Positions 47,482-56,225 are shown, counted from the first letter of the stretch. The stretch is 64,000 nucleotides of DNA from Bradyrhizobium sp. (GCF_022844465.1 NZ_JALHLP010000017.1:1123-65122); one strand, 5' to 3'. Notes: generated by a model not told the origin, from the sequence alone. Made by a program: numbers and translations.

Positions 47482-48823
47482 TCACGCCTTCGTCCACGAC
47501 ACGTCGTGCCCAAGCCTGTTCAAGCGTACGAGCCCGAAGTGCCCGTACAGGTGCGAGAGTGGATAGCTCCCGCCCTTGCGCCGCCGCCTGACTTTGTGCT
47601 TGGAGCGCAACCACCGACGCAACCGCACTGCCGTGTAGTTGTCGAGCGCCCGATAAGCCGTGCTGACGGTGCCTACCTTGAAGTAGTTCGCCCATCCGCG
47701 CAGCATGCGGTTCAACTTGCTCACCAGCATTGTGGTCTCTTGCCCTGTCCCCGCTCGGTCAGTCAGCGCGTGGATTTTCTCCACCGCGTGTTTGATGCTC
47801 TTCTTTGATGGCCGGTGTCCCAGGTACGCCTGGCCGGTTCTCGCCGAATACATCCGTCCGAACGTGTATCCCAGAAAGTCGAACTGCCCTTCCGGGACCC
47901 TGCAGATTCGTGTCTTCTCCTCGTTCACCTTCAGCTTCAGCTTGCCCATGATCTCGCGCAGTCGATGCAATGCCTCTTCGGCTTTGCCCTTTCTGCACAG
48001 GATCACGAGATCGTCCGCGTAGGTCACGGTACGCGTGCCGAGGCTTTGCTCCAGCCCGAGCTTCCTCCATCCCAGCACGAACCGGCGCATGTAGAGATTC
48101 GCCAGCAGCGGTGAGATGGGTGAGCCCTGCGGAATGCCTCGCCGCCTCCCGGGCTTCGGTCGTGCGCTTCGTCCGTCCTCGATCGTCGGTTTCTTCAACG
48201 GGGCAATCCAGCCACATCTTGATCAGATGCAGCACGCCGATCAACGATCCGGCGCGCCATCGACTGCAGTAGCTCGGAATGGGGAATACTGTCGAAGTAG
48301 TCCGCGAGGTCGGCATCGACGACTTCCGGGTGGCCATGGAACAGCTGCTTATCCACCTCAGCCACCGCCTGTTGGGCGTTCGCCCAGGGCGGTAGGCGTA
48401 TTGTTCCGGTGGAAGATCAGCTTCGTAGATCGGTTCCAGCACCAGCATCGCTGCTGTCATGCAGACCCGATCTCGCACGGTCGAGATGCCCAACGGCCTG
48501 AGTTTGCCGTTGGCTTTCGGAATGAACACTCTTCTGATGGGGTCCGGTCGGTAAGTCTCTTCCCTGAGCGCAAGCGCCAGTTCGCCAAGCCACCGCTCGA
48601 CGCCATACGCCTCGACGTCCGCGAAGTCCTGACCGTCTACTCCCGGTGCGCCCTTGTTCGAGCGACACTGCGCGTAGGCGTGTGCCAGAATGTCCTCACG
48701 GCTGATCTTGTCGTACAGCGCGTAAAAGCGGTGGCTTCTGCCTTCGCTTTCGCGTGTAACGCCATCTGCAGTTTCTGAACACTTTTCGGAGTTGTTAGGT
48801 TGCCCAATCTCCAGGTCCCTCAC
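47482..48823 (-). pseudogene. ltrA: Group II intron reverse transcriptase/maturase, frameshifted
   Basis: RT motifs occur in order but in three frames. The N-terminal part has KGAPGVDGQDFADVEAYG, RRVFIPKANGKLRPLGIST and EQYAYRPGR (frame from 48823). After about 48385 the frame must shift to continue as NAQQAVAEVDKQLF, then again near 48245 (VLHLIKMWLDCPVEETDDRG) and near 48145, where RRRGIPQGSPISPLLANLYM, the catalytic TYADDLVILC and a group II maturase tail follow to 47482. At least three single-base changes are needed, so it is inactive. Confidence 0.8.
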
Positions 48824-48891
48824 TACGTATTGCGTCTGTCTTGAACTGAGGTTCCTTCCCTCCGCCGGCGTTATTTGAAGAGCTACCGCAC

Positions 48892-49146
48892 CAGCCGCGC
48901 TGTATCGAGCTTGGAAGGCTTAAATCCGCACTATCACCAAACATCAATAGGCGTCATTTATGGTCACGATTCCAGCATCTCAGATAGAAAAGAACATCAC
49001 TGAATATCACTCCAGATCGAGCAAATCTTGGTATCTTGCGGCCGATATGCGTCTGAAAATCGGGGCATAAAAGACCCCCAGCGAATTGCCCGCAGCCACA
49101 CTTACCAGCATTCTCGAGTCGCAAATTCGCGCTTGGGATTCGAGGC
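48892..49146. other. Unassigned stretch upstream of the intron
   Basis: About 255 bases with lower G+C than the surroundings and no gene that I can support. A minus-strand open frame through 48954-49202 has no recognisable family. It probably holds remnants of the site disrupted by the intron and by rearrangement. Confidence 0.4.
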
Positions 49147-49455
49147 ATGACTGCAACAGAAGGACCATTTCCAGTAATCGAGCGAGTGGAGATAGACCCC
49201 AATCGCGATTGCTGCCTACACGCGCGAGTGGGACTTCACGGTGCTTGCGTCGGAGCTATTGCGCGAAGTGGCGTCTTACGTTTGCGTGGCTGCATGCACG
49301 ATGGGATCGAAGCCTGTCTGGGATCGTGACCACGCTGCAGTCGGCGGCAATATGGTGCGACTCTTTAAGGTGCTTTCGGCTCATCTCGACCAGACCGTCC
49401 AGAGGACGGCTATCGGCATCTGCTTCGTGGCGGAGCACCGCACTGAGTGGGCCTA
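49147..49455 (+). pseudogene. Fragment of an unknown gene, frameshifted and truncated
   Basis: It starts MTATEGPFPVIERVEIDPN, then the frame must change near 49205 to continue as AAYTREWDFTVLASELLREV and GGNMVRLFKVLSAHLDQTV, which read like a helical protein. The similarity stops abruptly near 49455, where a fragment of an RHE_PE00001 gene begins on the other strand. Family unknown. Confidence 0.45.
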
Positions 49456-49461
49456 CTGGAT

Positions 49462-49745
49462 CCCCCACGCCCGATACCGTCTCCGTCCGGTCGCCTTGCG
49501 TGGCCCCAGCCCGGCGACGAGGTCGTGTGCGGCACGGGTGATCCCGAGTTTCTGCGCGATCATTCCGGCAGCGACGATGGGTCGGGTCAGCACGTTGTCA
49601 AGCAATGCCAGCAGCCGGGATAGAGCGGCGGCCTTCTAGTTTGCGCGCGGGTGGGGCCACCGGTCGTGGCCCTTGAGGCTGTACTCGGCGGCCGCCGTCA
49701 TCGCGCCGAACTGAATTGCGAGCCGCCCCGTCGCCTCGCGCTGGC
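49462..49745 (-). pseudogene. RHE_PE00001 C-terminal remnant
   Basis: This minus-strand segment aligns by eye with the 3' ends of the genes at 52993-54099 and 57827-58960. It shares the HARYR-like final codons, the GLREAT-like region and the block including TGCGCGGCACGnGTGATnCCGAG. It continues into the region before their HTH. It is only the last quarter of the gene and contains frameshifts, so it is the scar of a third copy. Confidence 0.6.
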
Positions 49746-50187
49746 TCAGAGAAAATCTCGCAGCCGTGCAAGTTCAATGATGTGCGCGGCCGATAAGACC
49801 TCGGTAATTAGTGGGGGCTGCGGCGCCGTATGGATTTCATATAAGTGACGCGCCGCTTCCGGCTTGGCCATGAACTCCCGTATGCACGCCTGAAGCGTTC
49901 CTTCAGCCACCATGTATGGACCCGTGCCGTCATTTCGACGCGCATTATTCAGCGAGGGCCATTTGCGAAGGATGGAAGGAACGTCAAATTTAACGTGAGG
50001 TTCGGTCACTCGTTCGTCGAGAAGGGCGACCTCATCAATCGACCACACCGGACATGTTGGCGATGGAGACGAGTGTCGGCAGCATCCATGAGGGCGCCAG
50101 GACGGCGCTGGGCGTCCAGACCTTGCGCGGCGCGTCCGCACGGATGCGCTCGAGCATGGCTGTCAGATCGAGTGAGTCGCTGTTCAT
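49746..50187 (-). pseudogene. Unknown gene behind a large palindrome, probably frameshifted
   Basis: The frame starting at ATG 50187 (MNSDSLDLTAMLERIRADA) stops at 50035, while an overlapping frame continues from about 50045 as SIDEVALLDERVTEPHVKFD to EIHTAPQPPLITEVL and stops at 49746. A one-base change near 50040 would join them into about 147 residues. The first 27 residues resemble the start of AbiEi/DUF6088-type HTH proteins from memory, but the rest does not, so it may also be a chimera. No function is claimed. Confidence 0.4.
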
Positions 50188-50253
50188 GTCCGAAAATTGT
50201 AGCTCTTTTTCGGACGAAAAGTTCGTCCGAAATCCATATACAAACTTCGGACA
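50187..50253. promoter_or_regulatory. Symmetric double operator upstream of 50187
   Basis: TTCGGACGAA (50209-50218), AAG, TTCGTCCGAA (50222-50231) is a perfect 10-base palindrome. TGTCCGAA (50187-50194) and TTCGGACA (50246-50253) lie at equal distances on either side of the same centre, 50220. Together they make an imperfect inverted repeat of about 32 bases per arm that reaches into the start codon of the minus-strand gene. Confidence 0.6.
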
Positions 50254-50395
50254 GTATGGCCCACATATGCGCACCGCCTCGCTGCTCGCGACCTGTTCAT
50301 CAGCGGGTTTTGGGTACTGGCCTGTTTCGACCCCTGGTGGCCTAGTTTTTTGTTTTCGCAGTGGAACGAGTCCGCTCCGGCAACATTTCCGTCCG

Positions 50396-50584
50396 ATGAA
50401 GGACGAATGGGATGAGAGACTCCGGTGTCCGGTTTGCAGCAAGGCAGGCATGGCCAGCCTGTGTCAGGAGGAAGATTCCGAGACACCAACCGTTCAATGC
50501 GTCCCGAGCGGCTTTAAGATCGTGGCTAACGATTATGGCCCCAACTTCGTCTGCGAGACCTGCAACGTCGCGGTGTATCGATAG
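50396..50584 (+). CDS. Small zinc-ribbon protein, 62 residues
   Basis: It contains two cysteine pairs, LRCPVCSKAGMASLC and FVCETCNVAVYR, as in a zinc ribbon, separated by about 37 residues with SGFKIVANDYG. ATG 50396 is chosen because the cysteine domain starts just after it; the open frame extends much farther upstream through the palindrome region. Function unknown; DNA or protein binding is possible. Confidence 0.5.
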   Translation: MKDEWDERLRCPVCSKAGMASLCQEEDSETPTVQCVPSGFKIVANDYGPNFVCETCNVAVYR

Positions 50585-50711
50585 CGGCCTGTTTTGTTCC
50601 GGGCCGCAGCAGATCCTTGAGATAGGTCAAGGTATTTAGTCCGCTTAGAACGGACAGTGAAAGCTTGAGCAAAATCAAGTTTCGGTTTTTTGGCTGTGCC
50701 AAACTTATCCG

Positions 50712-50882
50712 ATGGCTCACCCCATTCTATTCAGATGCCCTGGCACCGGGATGAATGTGCAGCATTGGCTGGCGGACGTGCCAGAGGATGCAAAAGACCA
50801 CCACTCGTCCGTGGTATGCCCGGCCTGCGCCAAACTGCACTTCATCCATAATTCGACAGGCAAGCTGCTCGGCGAGAAGTAA
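50712..50882 (+). CDS. Small zinc-ribbon protein, 56 residues
   Basis: The frame MAHPILFRCPGTGMNVQHWL, then VVCPACAKLHFIHN and TGKLLGEK reads as a compact protein with a lone Cys and a CPAC pair. Similar short proteins occur widely in Bradyrhizobium-type genomes by recollection. It stops 20 bases before the 3' end of the convergent abiEii. Function unknown. Confidence 0.6.
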   Translation: MAHPILFRCPGTGMNVQHWLADVPEDAKDHHSSVVCPACAKLHFIHNSTGKLLGEK

Positions 50883-50902
50883 GGAGTTGGTGGCCTCTTC
50901 GT

Positions 50903-51823
50903 CTATGCCTGATTGATTGCTGCTTCCGCTGACCACGACCCGCTCGGCCGCCAAATTCGTTCTTCCTTCGATCCATCGACCAGCGGCATTAGGAAGACGC
51001 GCAGATCGGCGACGGTAACGGCGAAAACATCCGGTGCGGCTGCCATCCGGTCGCGGCCAAGGAAGGCGCGCCATTGAACGGCCCATGCCCCCGCATATTC
51101 ATCGGTCAGACCAACAGGAATATCGGACGGAAGCACCGTTCCGCGTCGTTCGAAGGTCCGCTGAACGGCCTCGACAAGGCCAGACCGGCGAAGCTTGAAC
51201 GTTCGGGAGATCACCCAGAGATCATAGAAATCCTTGAGCCGGCTATTGGCCACGCCGAGCGTTACCAGCGCCTCGAATTTCTCAGCTAGCACCGTCTCGA
51301 CAGGATAGGCTCGAAGATGCGGCGCAGGGGCGTCCAGCAGGGTGGGATAGTCGATCTCGACAGCAGCAGGCGTAATAGCGTCTCCAAAGCCGATGTCGAC
51401 CTGGATCGAAATACGAGCGCCGGCGATGGTTGCCGTCGTGCGGACACGCACGCCACCATATTTCGCCTCATCGCGGATCGGAGCCGCCGTCAATGCAGCG
51501 AAGTCGAACGTCACGCCATCATCGGCAACCGGCTGCGCACAAATGGACCGGAAGGTTTCGGCGATGGCCTCGCAATCGTTGTCGCCGTTGCCGAGCAAAT
51601 CCAGATCTCGCGTAGGCCGGAACGGGTCGGTGACCCACGTTACCAAGAGCATTGCTCCTTTGAGGATGAAGCGGTCACGATGCGGTGAGACGCTCAGCCG
51701 GTAAAGCAGACGTTCGAGCGCATATCGCGTCAGGAGAATCTGAAAATCCGATCTTTCGGCGCGCGCCCGATCAAGGAGCCGAGCTCGCACTGATGCGCCG
51801 ATGTTGCGGGGCTCACGCGCCAT
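50903..51823 (-). CDS. abiEii: AbiEii-family nucleotidyltransferase toxin
   Basis: A type IV toxin of the AbiEii/AbiGii (DUF1814) family. The nucleotidyltransferase core is FILKGAMLLVTWV followed by RPTRDLDLLGNG (the DxD metal site); LRAYPVETVLAEKFEALVTL and SRLKDFYDLWVI are also conserved. Such toxins transfer nucleotides, tRNA being the known target for some. ATG 51823 overlaps the antitoxin gene by 11 bases and gives 306 residues. Confidence 0.85.
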   Translation of the reverse strand: MAREPRNIGASVRARLLDRARAERSDFQILLTRYALERLLYRLSVSPHRDRFILKGAMLLVTWVTDPFRPTRDLDLLGNGDNDCEAIAETFRSICAQPVADDGVTFDFAALTAAPIRDEAKYGGVRVRTTATIAGARISIQVDIGFGDAITPAAVEIDYPTLLDAPAPHLRAYPVETVLAEKFEALVTLGVANSRLKDFYDLWVISRTFKLRRSGLVEAVQRTFERRGTVLPSDIPVGLTDEYAGAWAVQWRAFLGRDRMAAAPDVFAVTVADLRVFLMPLVDGSKEERIWRPSGSWSAEAAINQA

Positions 51824-52433
51824 CAGACACCATCGCTTCGACGTAAGGGCGCATGGTCGACCAGACCCGCGCCTTGCGCGCGTAACGCCAGAGCTGGTCC
51901 GGATTGCACCGGTGGCGGCGGAGGCCCTCGCGCAGCCCCTCCATTGCAACGTCGAGACCGACCTTGGTACGGTAGCGGAAGCAGTCGACGATTGTCCGCG
52001 CGGGATCTGTAATGGGAACGTCGATATTCTCGATGCTGTGACGCTCGACCCCTTCAGTCAGCGCCGACCCAGTGAAGCGCACGAACCGAATCGGTGGGTA
52101 GTCGATCTTGGGGCGCCAGGCAGCACGGTCGATCGCCATCCAGACTGCCGACGGCATCTGCAGCGTCAGTTCGTGGTATTGGAGCGCCGAGATCAGACAG
52201 ATTACCCCCTTGGGAACCAGAACAGCCGCTTCGGCAAGTGCATGGGCAGCCTCAACCTGGGTGTCCGGGAGTTGATAGAGGCCGCGCGCCGGGCGGACGA
52301 CCGCTTCCTCTCGGACGAGACGGGCGAGCGTTTCGGGTCCAATGCCCTCGGCAACGAATTCCTTCAGCCGGAGCATTCCCCGGGCCTTCAGGAGATCGAG
52401 CGCGCGAAGTCGCTGGGTGTCGGTGGACGTCAT
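51813..52433 (-). CDS. abiEi: AbiEi-family antitoxin
   Basis: A 206-residue type IV antitoxin: an N-terminal winged helix (DLLKARGMLRLKEFVAEGI, ETLARLVREEAVVRPARGLY) and the AbiEi_1 domain (VPKGVICLISALQYHELT, DPARTIVDCFRYR). It should repress its own operon by binding the inverted repeat upstream at 52448-52475, and neutralise the toxin without a stable complex. Confidence 0.85.
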   Translation of the reverse strand: MTSTDTQRLRALDLLKARGMLRLKEFVAEGIGPETLARLVREEAVVRPARGLYQLPDTQVEAAHALAEAAVLVPKGVICLISALQYHELTLQMPSAVWMAIDRAAWRPKIDYPPIRFVRFTGSALTEGVERHSIENIDVPITDPARTIVDCFRYRTKVGLDVAMEGLREGLRRHRCNPDQLWRYARKARVWSTMRPYVEAMVSDGA

Positions 52434-52447
52434 GATAGGTGACGTTT

Positions 52448-52475
52448 CCTCTGTTATCTCAAATTATAGCAGAGG
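52448..52475. promoter_or_regulatory. Inverted-repeat operator of the abiE operon
   Basis: CCTCTGTTAT (52448-52457) and ATAGCAGAGG (52466-52475) are inverted with one mismatch around an eight-base spacer, 15 bases before the abiEi start. AbiEi proteins are known to bind inverted repeats in their promoters. Confidence 0.6.
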
Positions 52476-52608
52476 TTTTATCACAAAATTGTCAGATCGG
52501 AAATCCCCAATTTGCGAGGACCACCTAGTCGCAAAAAAATACGCCCCCGCGCCCCGAGCGGGATCGAAGATGTAACCGCAGCCGCGGTACGCCCGGCGAT
52601 GCCGGCGA

Positions 52609-52624
52609 TGCACCACGTGGTGCA
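52609..52624. promoter_or_regulatory. Perfect 16-bp palindrome upstream of DUF2285 gene
   Basis: TGCACCACGTGGTGCA is a perfect palindrome 76 bases before the DUF2285 start and about 175 bases before the divergent abiEi. It is a good operator candidate for a dimeric regulator. Confidence 0.55.
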
Positions 52625-52699
52625 CAATTGGGATCTATTCGCCGGTGCGGCAACTGGCCTACGCTTCAGGCGCCAGGAATCTTGCCAGCGAATTCACCC

Positions 52700-52996
52700 A
52701 TGCAGAAGCCACCGCTTGACCCGGATGTCGCCGATGAAGCGCCGAGCGCGCCGATCCTGACCGGCTATGACGAGGAGCATCTGATCACCTATCTCCGTTT
52801 GCTCGACGCCGAACGCGACGGCGCCGATTGGAAGGAGGTTGCTAAAATCGTGCTGCACATCGATCCCACGCGAGAACCGGATCGGGCGCGACGCGCCTGG
52901 GAAACTCATCTGGCCCGCGCGCGATGGATGACCGAGCACGGTTACCGTCACCTCCTTCGTGGCGGCGCGCCGCCGCACTTAACCGGGCCGCCCTAA
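52700..52996 (+). CDS. DUF2285 domain protein
   Basis: A 98-residue DUF2285 protein: LTGYDEEHLITYLRLLDAE, DWKEVAKIVLHIDP and TREPDRARRAWETHLARARW are typical. DUF2285 domains occur in FseA and QseM, the activator and antiactivator of excision of the Mesorhizobium symbiosis element, and in other rhizobial conjugative elements. This copy is a stand-alone domain of QseM-like size. Its end meets the end of the convergent RHE_PE00001 gene (four-base overlap). ATG 52700 is used. Confidence 0.75.
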   Translation: MQKPPLDPDVADEAPSAPILTGYDEEHLITYLRLLDAERDGADWKEVAKIVLHIDPTREPDRARRAWETHLARARWMTEHGYRHLLRGGAPPHLTGPP

Positions 52997-54099
52997 AGAA
53001 TTCCCCAAGCCCGATATCGTCCCCTTCCGGTTGCCTCCCGCAGTCCCAGCTCCGCCACCAGGTCCTGCGCGGCACGTGGCGTGATGCCAAGTTCCTTGGC
53101 GATCATGCCGGCCGAGGCGATCGGCCGGGAGAGCATATAGTCGAGCAGCGCCGGCAATTTTGAGGTGGAGCGTCGGCCCGCCAGCTTGCGGGCGAGCAGG
53201 GTGCGCTGGTTAAGCCAGCGATCATGATCCTTGAGGCCGGCCGTGGCGGCCGCCGTGATGGCCTCCAATTGAATGATAAGCCGTGCCGCCGGGTCGAGTG
53301 GTCGCCGCCGTTCGCGCGGGATGGTCTTCAGCCCGGCATGCAGGCACGCCAGGTGCGTCCGGGTTTTGCCGCGTCCTCGGAGCACGCTAGCTGCGAGCAA
53401 CTGGCCGAGCCACGGCGTGTGCTGCAGCGGTTCGATCCGGTCCCAGGCCTCAGCCGCGATCGCCGCCGCCAGCGCCGGCGGCAAGCTGCGGGTCTGATCG
53501 ACGACGCGCTGCCACTCCTCGATCCGGGCGTCTTCATCCCAATCGAGATCGTAGACCAGCGGATCGCGCTCGGACCGGCGGGTGGTCTCGCCGCCGAGCG
53601 TTCGGTCCGATTTCGCGATCGCGGCGTCGACTGCGATGAAGGCGGCGGCGAGCCGCGGGTCGGTTTCGATGATGACGAGCGGCTGATCAAGATCCTCGCC
53701 GTACGTGTCCTCGGCATCGCTCGCATCGCCGCCGTCTCCCGTCCCTTCCTTCCGGTCGTCGCTTCCCGCTTCCCGGTCGCCCTGCCCTCCCCGTCCGCGC
53801 AAGCTTGCAAGACCGGTGACCGACAGCGCCCAGTCCGGCTTGGCCGCGGCGATACGACGCCGGACGCGCATCACGGCCCGAGCCCGGGTCAGCTCGTGGG
53901 TCGGGGCGCGGATATCCATGCCGGCGTCGTGGAGAACCAGATCTTCGAGATGGACGAGCTCACCCTCCAGCCACAGACTGGCGCAGGCGTCGGTATAATG
54001 GGTGCGCGCGACCCAGCCCTCGCGGACCGGGCTCTTTGCCAGACGCTCGTCGAGGCGCGCCAAGGCATCCTCGGCGGCGGCGAGCGGTGTCGCTTTCAC
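52993..54099 (-). CDS. RHE_PE00001 family protein (DUF1612 + HTH), copy 1
   Basis: 368 residues. The N-terminal DUF1612 domain includes EDALARLDERLAKSPVREGW, CASLWLEGELVHLEDLVLHD and DIRAPTHELTRARAVMRVR; a variable acidic linker follows; the C-terminal helix-turn-helix includes SRPIASAGMIAKELGITPRA and QDLVAELGLREATGRGRYR. The role is unknown; the HTH suggests DNA binding. Its start faces tniA with 77 bases between, so both promoters share that interval. A second copy lies on the far side of the tni module. Confidence 0.8.
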   Translation of the reverse strand: MKATPLAAAEDALARLDERLAKSPVREGWVARTHYTDACASLWLEGELVHLEDLVLHDAGMDIRAPTHELTRARAVMRVRRRIAAAKPDWALSVTGLASLRGRGGQGDREAGSDDRKEGTGDGGDASDAEDTYGEDLDQPLVIIETDPRLAAAFIAVDAAIAKSDRTLGGETTRRSERDPLVYDLDWDEDARIEEWQRVVDQTRSLPPALAAAIAAEAWDRIEPLQHTPWLGQLLAASVLRGRGKTRTHLACLHAGLKTIPRERRRPLDPAARLIIQLEAITAAATAGLKDHDRWLNQRTLLARKLAGRRSTSKLPALLDYMLSRPIASAGMIAKELGITPRAAQDLVAELGLREATGRGRYRAWGIL

Positions 54100-54161
54100 T
54101 TCCCGATTTCAACAGCGCAAACGTCATATGTTGTTTAGGTTTAGGGGCTAAAGCGAGCCAA

Positions 54162-54181
54162 ATTTTCCGCTAACGATTGCA
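54162..54181. repeat. TTTTCCGCTAA motif, copy 1 (second at 59097-59116)
   Basis: ATTTTCCGCTAA followed by a TTGCA three bases on occurs here and again at 59097-59116 in the same orientation. Each lies just upstream of an RHE_PE00001 start (54099 and 58960). This copy also overlaps the presumed start of tniA. It may be a transposase or RHE_PE00001 binding site. Confidence 0.45.
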
Positions 54182-56225
54182 GCGACTGCTCGATTTGCCG
54201 CACCGACCGCAAACCCGAACAACCGTCTCTTCGCCTTCGCCGCCGTCGGACCAGGCATGGCTGGCGGCGCGCCGCGTCGCGCGCGAACTCGACAGGATTC
54301 TCGATGAGGCGGGTCCGCATCGAGCGGCGGTCGATCGGGCGGCCGCCGAACTGCGCCTCTCGACCTGGCAGGTCTATAATCTGCTGGCGCGCTATCGGGT
54401 CGACCGGCGGGTGTCGTCGCTGCTGCCACGCACGAACGGCGCGAGGAAGAAGCGGCTTGACCATGAAGTCGAGGAAATCATCGCGGCGACCTTGCAGGCG
54501 CAATGGTTGACGCTGGAGGCGCCGCCGCTTGCGCCTGTGGTGGCCGAAATCCGCGCCCGTTGCGAGGAGGCCGGGCTGGCTGCGCCCTCCTATGGCGCTA
54601 TCGACCGCCGCATCCCGTCGCTGTTCAGCCCGGAGGAAATCGCCAAGAAGCGGTCGGCGAACCCGAAGCATCTGCTGCGGCTCAAACCGAGACCTGGATA
54701 TATCCGCGCCTCGAAGCCGCTCGAGGTTTGTCAGATCGATCACACGCCCACAGACATCCATTTCGTGGAGGTCGTGGAGGGCGAAGGCGTCTTCGTCGGC
54801 AGGGCGTACCTGACCCTCGTCGCGGATGTGGCGACGCGCAGCATACTCGGCTTCTGTCTGACCCTCGAAAAGCCGTCGGCGCTGTCCGTCGCCCTATGCC
54901 TCGCGCAGGCGATGTGTCCGAAGGAGGATTGGTTGGCGGCGCGCGGCATCGAGCATCGCTGGCCGATGTTCGGACGGCCGCGGCAGCTCGTCACCGACTC
55001 CGCGAAAGAGTTCAAAGGGCGCGCTTTCCAGCGCGGCTGCGAGGACTATGGCATCCGCATTCGCTACCGCGATCGCGGTCGTGTCCATCAGGGCGGGGTG
55101 GTCGAACGGCTGCTTGGGAAGCTCAATGCCGTACTCGCGATGCATCCGGGGTCGACCGGTCGATCCGTCGCGGACCGCGATGGCTATCCCGCAGAGCGGC
55201 GCGCTCGCCTGAGTTTCGCCGACCTCGAGCGGTGCGTGGCTCTCGCCGTGATCGATCACAATCTGCAGCAGAATGCGAAGACGTTGAAGGCGCCGGCGGC
55301 GGAATGGGCGCAATACAGCCGGGATCTTCCCTGTTTCGAGGACGACTCGGCGCGGGTCGTGCTGGCGTTCCTGCCCGGGGCGGAGCGGCGGCTTTCGCCG
55401 CAGGGCGTCAGCATGTTCGCGTTGGACTATTATTCGCCGTGGCTGGGCACCCTGGTTCCACGGCGGGATCGTCTGAGTCGGCTCGAGGTGCGATACGACC
55501 CGCGCGACGTCAGTCACATCTATGTCCGGGATCCGGAAACGAGAGAGTTTCGGTCCGTCGGCCGACGCGATGGGCGGCTCGCGCCGATGACGCTGTGGGA
55601 GCACGAAGGCGACCGCACGCGTCGACGCGCCGCGAACGCGCGATCGGACACGGAGAAGGTGAAGTTTCAGCGCCGGATCGCCGAGATCGTCGGCGGATCG
55701 AAGCCGTCGAAGGTCGACCTGCGCGACGCCGTGCGCCGGACTCACGCGGCGGAGGCCGGCAAGCTCTATGAGGCCATGCGCCCGATGGCGTCTGAGGTTC
55801 CCGCCGAGCGCCCGGTCCGCGAAAAGCGCCGGCTGCCGGTCGAGGATTGGTGTGATGGCCGACCATCTGCTCGATCATGTTCGCCCGTATCTCGACCGCA
55901 GCCTGGAGGATCGGATCGCCTACATCGAGGCGCCGCGATGGATCGGACATCACCTCGCCACGCAGGCGCTCGAGCGGCTGAATGCGTTGCTGTCCCGGTC
56001 GTCAAGTTTACGCACGCGCGGTCTGATGCTGGTCGGTCCCTACGCCAACGGCAAGACGATGATCGCCGAACGGTTCGCCGTCGCGCATTTGAAAGCCTGC
56101 GAGACGCAGCGGGTGTGGGTGGTCCAGACCCGCGAGGGCGCAGGACTCGCCCATTTCTACGCGAGCATTCTGCGTGCTTTCCGGGCGCCGGCGGGAAACA
56201 GCCGGGACGTCGGCCGCAAGGGTGA
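54177..56225 (+). CDS. tniA: TniA/TnsB-like transposase, module 1
   Basis: A large DDE transposase of the Tn5053/Tn7 TnsB type. Catalytic residues are visible at D188 (CQIDHTPTD), D274 (LVTDSAKEF) and E310 (GVVERLLGK), with a C-terminal Mu-type domain (RYDPRDVSHIYVRDPETRE). The start is uncertain (TTG 54177 is the first possibility). The frame does not stop at the tniB start but runs 371 bases into it; homologous tniA of module 2 ends VEEWS at its tniB start, and here VEDW (residue 558) is followed by TGTGATG. The last 124 residues are probably a frameshift product. Confidence 0.82.
   Translation: MQRLLDLPHRPQTRTTVSSPSPPSDQAWLAARRVARELDRILDEAGPHRAAVDRAAAELRLSTWQVYNLLARYRVDRRVSSLLPRTNGARKKRLDHEVEEIIAATLQAQWLTLEAPPLAPVVAEIRARCEEAGLAAPSYGAIDRRIPSLFSPEEIAKKRSANPKHLLRLKPRPGYIRASKPLEVCQIDHTPTDIHFVEVVEGEGVFVGRAYLTLVADVATRSILGFCLTLEKPSALSVALCLAQAMCPKEDWLAARGIEHRWPMFGRPRQLVTDSAKEFKGRAFQRGCEDYGIRIRYRDRGRVHQGGVVERLLGKLNAVLAMHPGSTGRSVADRDGYPAERRARLSFADLERCVALAVIDHNLQQNAKTLKAPAAEWAQYSRDLPCFEDDSARVVLAFLPGAERRLSPQGVSMFALDYYSPWLGTLVPRRDRLSRLEVRYDPRDVSHIYVRDPETREFRSVGRRDGRLAPMTLWEHEGDRTRRRAANARSDTEKVKFQRRIAEIVGGSKPSKVDLRDAVRRTHAAEAGKLYEAMRPMASEVPAERPVREKRRLPVEDWCDGRPSARSCSPVSRPQPGGSDRLHRGAAMDRTSPRHAGARAAECVAVPVVKFTHARSDAGRSLRQRQDDDRRTVRRRAFESLRDAAGVGGPDPRGRRTRPFLREHSACFPGAGGKQPGRRPQG

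Larger units (their letters stand above)
47390..48891 (-). mobile_element. Degenerate group II intron
   Basis: On the minus strand the element begins with GTGCGG at 48891, close to the group II 5' consensus GUGYG. It contains a broken reverse-transcriptase gene and ends after a recognisable domain V. The exact 3' splice site was not identified, so the left limit is approximate. The RT frame damage suggests it can no longer move without help. Confidence 0.65.
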
